Part shown: positions 4,853-8,909 of the stretch, piece by piece | Layout: every line of letters begins with the position of its first letter | How positions within the stretch are numbered: position 1 is the stretch's first letter | Assembly: GCA_965373045.1 (NCBI GenBank) | Contig: CBDVEQ010000116.1 | Location: 1 to 8,909, forward strand | Source: DAOVDI01 sp965373045 | GTDB taxonomy: Bacteria; Acidobacteriota; Aminicenantia; Aminicenantales; Aminicenantaceae | Direction of reading: 5' to 3' | DNA: 8,909 nt | The notes under the pieces: model-generated | Database searches by the model: none | What the model was told of the DNA's origin: nothing | What the model saw: the letters and a program-made list of their open reading frames with translations, nothing else | Made by a program: the position numbers and the translations under genes

Positions 4853-7800
4853 TTATGGAGCGGGGAGGATGATCTTTACCGTTGTCCCTTTTCCGGGAGG
4901 GCTTGTTACAGTAATGCTGCCTCCGTGATCTTCGATGATTTTTTTTGCGATGGGAAGTCCGAGGCCGGTCCCAACATCTTTAGTGGAAAAATAAGAGTCA
5001 AATATTTTTGGAATGGTATCCGCACTGATTCCTTTTCCGGTGTCAGTGATGAGGATGTTTATGGAGCCTTGGGTCCTGGCCATCACAATAGATACTTCTC
5101 CTTTTTCTTGAATGGATTCAATTGAGTTTGTGAAAATATTTTTAATGGCTATGATGATCTTATCTTTGTCTGCTGTGATTAAAAAGTCATCTGATTTGGC
5201 AGTTAGCCGGAATACGATCCTGTGCGAAAGGACTTTTTTGTATGGAGCTATTGTCTGTCGGATAATGTTCTTCAGATCAAAGGATTCTTTCTGTGTCACA
5301 ACTTCTTTTGATATCTTCATGAAATCGTGAGCGATTTTTCTAAGGTTTTCCACTTCTTTGATGATGTAGGTAACAGATTCGTTCAATGCTTCCTGAAAAT
5401 TGTTAGGATTGTCATTGTAAACAGTCAGGAGATGTTCGGCTGAAAGCTGGATCGGAGTTAAAGGATTCTTGATCTCATGTGCGACTTTTCTGGCCATTTC
5501 TGCCCAGGCTACTTTCTTACCCATATCTGTCAGTTCCTGCTGATGTTTTTTCAGATTGGCGATCATGGCATTAAATCCATCGATCAGGGTTTTCATCTCG
5601 TCCTTGGATCTATGATCGATGGTGATTTCTAAATTGCCGAGACTAACCTCCCTTGTTCCCGATAATAGTTTCTGGATAGGCCGGATGATCATACCTCCTA
5701 TTCCTCTGGCAAATGGGAGGACAGCCAAAATGAGAAAAACCGATATCAGAAATATAAAGTCAATGAGTTCTTCCGTGGTCTTTGACAGCTCCTGTTTTGC
5801 CTGTGGAAAGGGCAGGGAAATGAGAAGCTGGGCTTCCCCAAAATCGTATGGTATGGTCAGAGTTTGAAAGGAATAATCCCCGATCTCCTGAGTTTGTGTA
5901 TAAAAAGGGATATTTTGATACTGTATCTTGTAGTAGATCTCGCCATCTATCAGATCCGGAAACAGGCCATAATCAAAAAACTCCCGCCGGCTGGAAGAGA
6001 TCAGTTTTCCGTTTTGATACAGGTTGACGTCATTTGCGATCGTGGAACTGATCCAGAGGACAATGTTATCCGGCGGAAGAGTCAGGGATACCTGTTCATC
6101 CTGCTGAAGATATTCAAATTCTTCCATAACCCTTTTGGCAAAACTTGCATGCACTTCGGCCTTATCCGCGAACTGCTCGCTCAGCATACGAGCAAAAAAG
6201 CTCCGTGTTGAGAAAGTGAACAGGATCATGGGAACAAGAGTGACCACAATGAACGATAAATAAACACGGTTGGAGAAAGACCACAGCGGATTCTGTATTT
6301 TTTTATGGAAGTATAGAGTGGAGAGAAGAATAGTCAGAAGAAGAAATAATCCTCCATAAAAAAGCAGGAGCTTTAAGAACTCAAGCGCGAATGTCAGGAA
6401 AGACTTTTCCGGTAGAAAAAGCGAAAAGATCCTGTCTGTCCAGCGAAAATAGAAGCATTTGTATTTTTTCCCTTTGTCTATGAAGGAAGTCCAGAAGGAG
6501 GAATCTGACAAATTTATTTTTTGCAAAAGATCATGAGGAATGCCCGTGGATATTTTGCCTGGATTAAATTCAAGTTTTCCGTTCAGATCATAAATGGCAA
6601 ATCCCAGATCAAGCTGGCCCATGGAAGGCATGGAAGTAGGCCGCATGACTTCAAAATAGGGATTTGCAGAGTAAAGAAAAGGAAGAGTTTCATAATCCAC
6701 CATCAGAAAAAGGAGAAGCCTGCCCAGGTGATCATCTCCTTCGAACCAGTCTTTATATGCGATGAAATAATCCTTTTCCCTGCCAAGATATAAAATATTG
6801 TGGCCAAGGATAGTCCATGCTCGACTGACAGGAAATTCGAAATCAGTTTGATAGATATCCGGAACGTTCAGCGTGAACTTCGAGAGCCCGATTCCTTCAG
6901 AATTTACTATTTCAAGTCTCGAATATTTATTAAATTTTGCAAGCAGTGTGTTTTCCCACAATAAACGGGCCAGATCATAAGGTTCGGAATCATGGAAAAA
7001 TGAAATGATGTTTTTATCTTCTTTATCGATCTCGAGCAGGGATTGCTCCAGAAGAAAAGACGCCCAGTTTTCCTGGGATTTTATAAAACTTTGAAGAGAA
7101 TTCTGAATTAGAAGATGGTTCTTTTTTGTGATGACCATATGGGAAGACAGGTAGATGCAGGCCGTAAAGATGACTAGTGAAACAAGGATGAAACGTTTTT
7201 TTCTTGCGTAGTCAGGGGAAAAACCAAGAAGTGCGACCAGGCCTAGAACAAGAGCATGAAAAACAAGAAAAAGAGCATTCAATCCGGAAAGAAATACATA
7301 AGCCGCGAATCCAAGAATAAAAACAAGAAAACCAATGGTTGTATTATCTGTAAATTGAGACGCAGTCCGTGTGAGGGTCAATGAAATGACGAGAAAAACA
7401 GCAAAAAAAAGGAAGATACTAAGATGGAGCAGGATAAATGCTGCATTAAAGGAAAACCGAAAAAAATCAATTGATGAATTGTGAATAAGTCGAACAAGGA
7501 AATCCTGGAAAATGAATAGTAATAATAGAGAAAAAACCACAGCCATGGAACAGAAAAGAAAAAAATTTATGAGGGAATGGCTTTTTTTTTCTATAAAGCT
7601 ATTTCTAAAGGCCCGGCTGAGATAGGCTGTGGCGAGAAGCAGCAGCAGGATTGAAAGAAAAATGTCGGCAGGAGATTTCGTGAGATTCCACAGAGATCGA
7701 AAGCCGGCTGTTGCAGGGGAAAATATAGATAGAGACTGAATTTGGCTGAGCTGACTCAGATGGAAAAATATAGCCCGGATCATAATAAGCGACACAAGCC

Positions 7801-8692
7801 AAACTATGATCTGTACTGGCTTTTTTCGGAAAAAAAATGTGTCTTTGTCAATATGAATGAGGAAAAGGACCAGCGAAAATATCAAAAACAGGTCAAGAAG
7901 GATTATGAAAAATTCCTGTACTTGGACGATTCTAGCGGATAGAGGAGGAGAATTTAATTTAACAGTCGCCACGATTTTCCGGTCTTGTGTTCTCAGAGGG
8001 AAAAAAAGCGTCTGGGCGCCACCCTGAAATCGTGGCTGTCCAATATATTCGTCGTTATAGCGTTCGAATATTCTTTCATAGCCTTGTATTTCTGTACGGA
8101 AGTCGTGGTAGTCGATATTGCAATTAGCGAGGATCTTATTCGGGAGAAAGTGATGTTCTTTTAAATAAGGCGTCTTGAATTGGGGCTTATAAGCAAGAAG
8201 ATGAAAAAAGACGAAAAACTCGTTCTGATCGACAGGATGAATGGATATCAGATAAACAGAGGCCTTATCCTTAATGAGAAATATTTGGTTAATAGGAGAA
8301 TGAATGGTTTTACTAAAAGAAACAATGGTTTGAATATCCAAAACATTCCCAAACCAGAAGTCGAGCGATCCATGTGAATAATGAGATATACCTTCTTTTT
8401 CCTTGTCGATGTCACATTTATTGAGAAGGCTGAAAAACTCGGGAGCAGAGCCTGGAATATTGTTCTCAAAAAGGGTGAGTTCCCTTTTTCGAAGAGTATC
8501 CTCAACATATGTAAATCTTTGTTGGATGGCATTTGCCTTGGCCCTTGAACGATTTAAGCTGTTTTGATAGTAATTTTTTGAGATAAATGCAGGAACGACA
8601 AGAGATGTAATAAAGGAAAGAACAGAAAGTCCCAGGCAGATCAAAAGACCATAGATGATATATTTTTTTCTGGATCGTCGTTCTGTTTCCAT
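4853..8692 (-). CDS. Giant multi-ectodomain NtrY-like sensor histidine kinase
   Basis: A 1279-residue membrane kinase. Predicted order: helix at 12-34; extracytoplasmic region 35-257; about eight helices between 258 and 520; second extracytoplasmic region 521-767; helices at 768-795 and 809-829; third extracytoplasmic region 830-975; helix 976-996; HAMP about 997-1050; HisKA with VAHEIKNPLTPIQLSAEHL (phospho-acceptor His1072); HATPase with N-box NIFTNSIESI (1185-1194), DTGKG (1217-1221), FDSYFSTK (1231-1238) and GTGLGL (1241-1246). Basic residues mark the cytoplasmic loops (281-291, 361-370, 491-500, 796-808), agreeing with 12 crossings and all three long regions outside. The HisKA motif is NtrY-like, but NtrY proteins are usually about 700-800 residues and carry a PAS domain before HisKA, which I do not see. 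All catalytic motifs look intact. No response regulator lies downstream, so its partner is unknown. The start codon overlaps the upstream stop (TGATG), indicating an operon. Confidence 0.93.
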   Translation of the reverse strand: METERRSRKKYIIYGLLICLGLSVLSFITSLVVPAFISKNYYQNSLNRSRAKANAIQQRFTYVEDTLRKRELTLFENNIPGSAPEFFSLLNKCDIDKEKEGISHYSHGSLDFWFGNVLDIQTIVSFSKTIHSPINQIFLIKDKASVYLISIHPVDQNEFFVFFHLLAYKPQFKTPYLKEHHFLPNKILANCNIDYHDFRTEIQGYERIFERYNDEYIGQPRFQGGAQTLFFPLRTQDRKIVATVKLNSPPLSARIVQVQEFFIILLDLFLIFSLVLFLIHIDKDTFFFRKKPVQIIVWLVSLIMIRAIFFHLSQLSQIQSLSIFSPATAGFRSLWNLTKSPADIFLSILLLLLATAYLSRAFRNSFIEKKSHSLINFFLFCSMAVVFSLLLLFIFQDFLVRLIHNSSIDFFRFSFNAAFILLHLSIFLFFAVFLVISLTLTRTASQFTDNTTIGFLVFILGFAAYVFLSGLNALFLVFHALVLGLVALLGFSPDYARKKRFILVSLVIFTACIYLSSHMVITKKNHLLIQNSLQSFIKSQENWASFLLEQSLLEIDKEDKNIISFFHDSEPYDLARLLWENTLLAKFNKYSRLEIVNSEGIGLSKFTLNVPDIYQTDFEFPVSRAWTILGHNILYLGREKDYFIAYKDWFEGDDHLGRLLLFLMVDYETLPFLYSANPYFEVMRPTSMPSMGQLDLGFAIYDLNGKLEFNPGKISTGIPHDLLQKINLSDSSFWTSFIDKGKKYKCFYFRWTDRIFSLFLPEKSFLTFALEFLKLLLFYGGLFLLLTILLSTLYFHKKIQNPLWSFSNRVYLSFIVVTLVPMILFTFSTRSFFARMLSEQFADKAEVHASFAKRVMEEFEYLQQDEQVSLTLPPDNIVLWISSTIANDVNLYQNGKLISSSRREFFDYGLFPDLIDGEIYYKIQYQNIPFYTQTQEIGDYSFQTLTIPYDFGEAQLLISLPFPQAKQELSKTTEELIDFIFLISVFLILAVLPFARGIGGMIIRPIQKLLSGTREVSLGNLEITIDHRSKDEMKTLIDGFNAMIANLKKHQQELTDMGKKVAWAEMARKVAHEIKNPLTPIQLSAEHLLTVYNDNPNNFQEALNESVTYIIKEVENLRKIAHDFMKISKEVVTQKESFDLKNIIRQTIAPYKKVLSHRIVFRLTAKSDDFLITADKDKIIIAIKNIFTNSIESIQEKGEVSIVMARTQGSINILITDTGKGISADTIPKIFDSYFSTKDVGTGLGLPIAKKIIEDHGGSITVTSPPGKGTTVKIILPAP

Positions 8693-8907
8693 CAGGATCT
8701 AACCGCTCTGATTTCTTTGATTTTCCAGGATGCCGGAGGAAAGATTCCCTTTTTATTTTTTTCGAAGGCAAGATAAAAAAAGATGTGATAGACGTACTGT
8801 GTATCATCTCTTCTGTCTCGAAAGGACCAGCTTGCCTTGACAATGAATGTCTTTTTCAGCTGAACATAGAATTGTCTGTCTGAATAGAATTCAAATGTTG
8901 CATAGGA
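8692..8907 (-). CDS. C-terminal part of an unrecognised protein upstream of the kinase gene
   Basis: The last 71 codons of a gene entering from the right edge; its start is outside the window. The frame stays open from the edge to the TGA at 8694-8692, which overlaps the kinase ATG by one base. That junction is the main reason to take it as real. The fragment is rich in aromatic and alternating hydrophobic/charged residues (FEFYSDRQFYVQLKK, then DTQYVYHIFFYLAFEKNKK), suggesting beta-strands, and ends with SWKIKEIRAVRS. I do not recognise the family. In several proteobacterial lineages a DUF4390 periplasmic protein gene precedes ntrY, so that is a context-based possibility only. A competing minus-strand frame at 8843-8502 runs deep into the kinase gene and is rejected. 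Confidence 0.7.
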   Translation of the reverse strand, partial: SYATFEFYSDRQFYVQLKKTFIVKASWSFRDRRDDTQYVYHIFFYLAFEKNKKGIFPPASWKIKEIRAVRS

Positions 8908-8909
8908 TG

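Noticed and set aside
8502..8843. Minus-strand frame of 113 codons near the right edge
   Set aside because: It overlaps the start of the kinase gene by nearly 200 bp in another frame; the alternative open frame ending at 8692 joins the kinase start neatly.

Overview
The window looks like chromosomal DNA of a Gram-negative, moderately AT-rich bacterium. The gene content fits a sulfate-reducing or related member of the Desulfobacterota (the former delta-proteobacteria): MeaB with methylmalonyl-CoA epimerase (propionate/methylmalonyl-CoA route), an NtrY-type kinase, a short YHS-domain protein and a COG2984-type lipoprotein. That placement is an inference from gene types. No rRNA, tRNA, CRISPR array, transposase or phage gene is visible.

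Layout. Bases 1-372 hold two head-to-tail copies of a roughly 187-bp repeat. Each has a hairpin-prone GC-rich core, and copy 1 carries a 40-codon minus-strand reading frame that is frameshifted in copy 2. Next, on the plus strand, come a substrate-binding lipoprotein of the ABC_sub_bind family (476-1453) and, 7 bp on, a stand-alone PTS EIIA domain protein (1461-1925). No permease, ABC ATPase or other PTS component is nearby. Converging on these is a compact minus-strand operon, transcribed as YHS-domain membrane protein, acylphosphatase, then ThiD (3296 down to 1950). Its genes overlap by 4 bp or lie 4 bp apart. A 138-bp divergent promoter region (3297-3434) separates this operon from a plus-strand pair, meaB and methylmalonyl-CoA epimerase (3435-4814).

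The rest (4853-8692, minus strand) is one very large gene for a 1279-residue membrane histidine kinase with an NtrY-like catalytic half. About 12 predicted membrane helices carry three separate extracytoplasmic regions, followed by HAMP, HisKA and HATPase modules. Its start codon overlaps the stop codon of a further minus-strand gene that runs off the right edge and of which only 71 codons are present.

How the genes work together. MeaB protects and loads the B12-dependent methylmalonyl-CoA mutase, and the epimerase supplies or takes the (R)-methylmalonyl-CoA used by that mutase, so this pair is one functional unit; the mutase is not in the window. ThiD makes the pyrimidine half of thiamine; its link to acylphosphatase and the YHS protein looks like operon convenience. 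The lipoprotein/EIIA pair and the giant kinase without a visible response regulator are the least explained elements. I found no convincing complete new system. The best candidates for follow-up are the repeat with its small reading frame, the giant kinase, the lipoprotein/EIIA pairing, and a possible leaderless promoter for the YHS operon.
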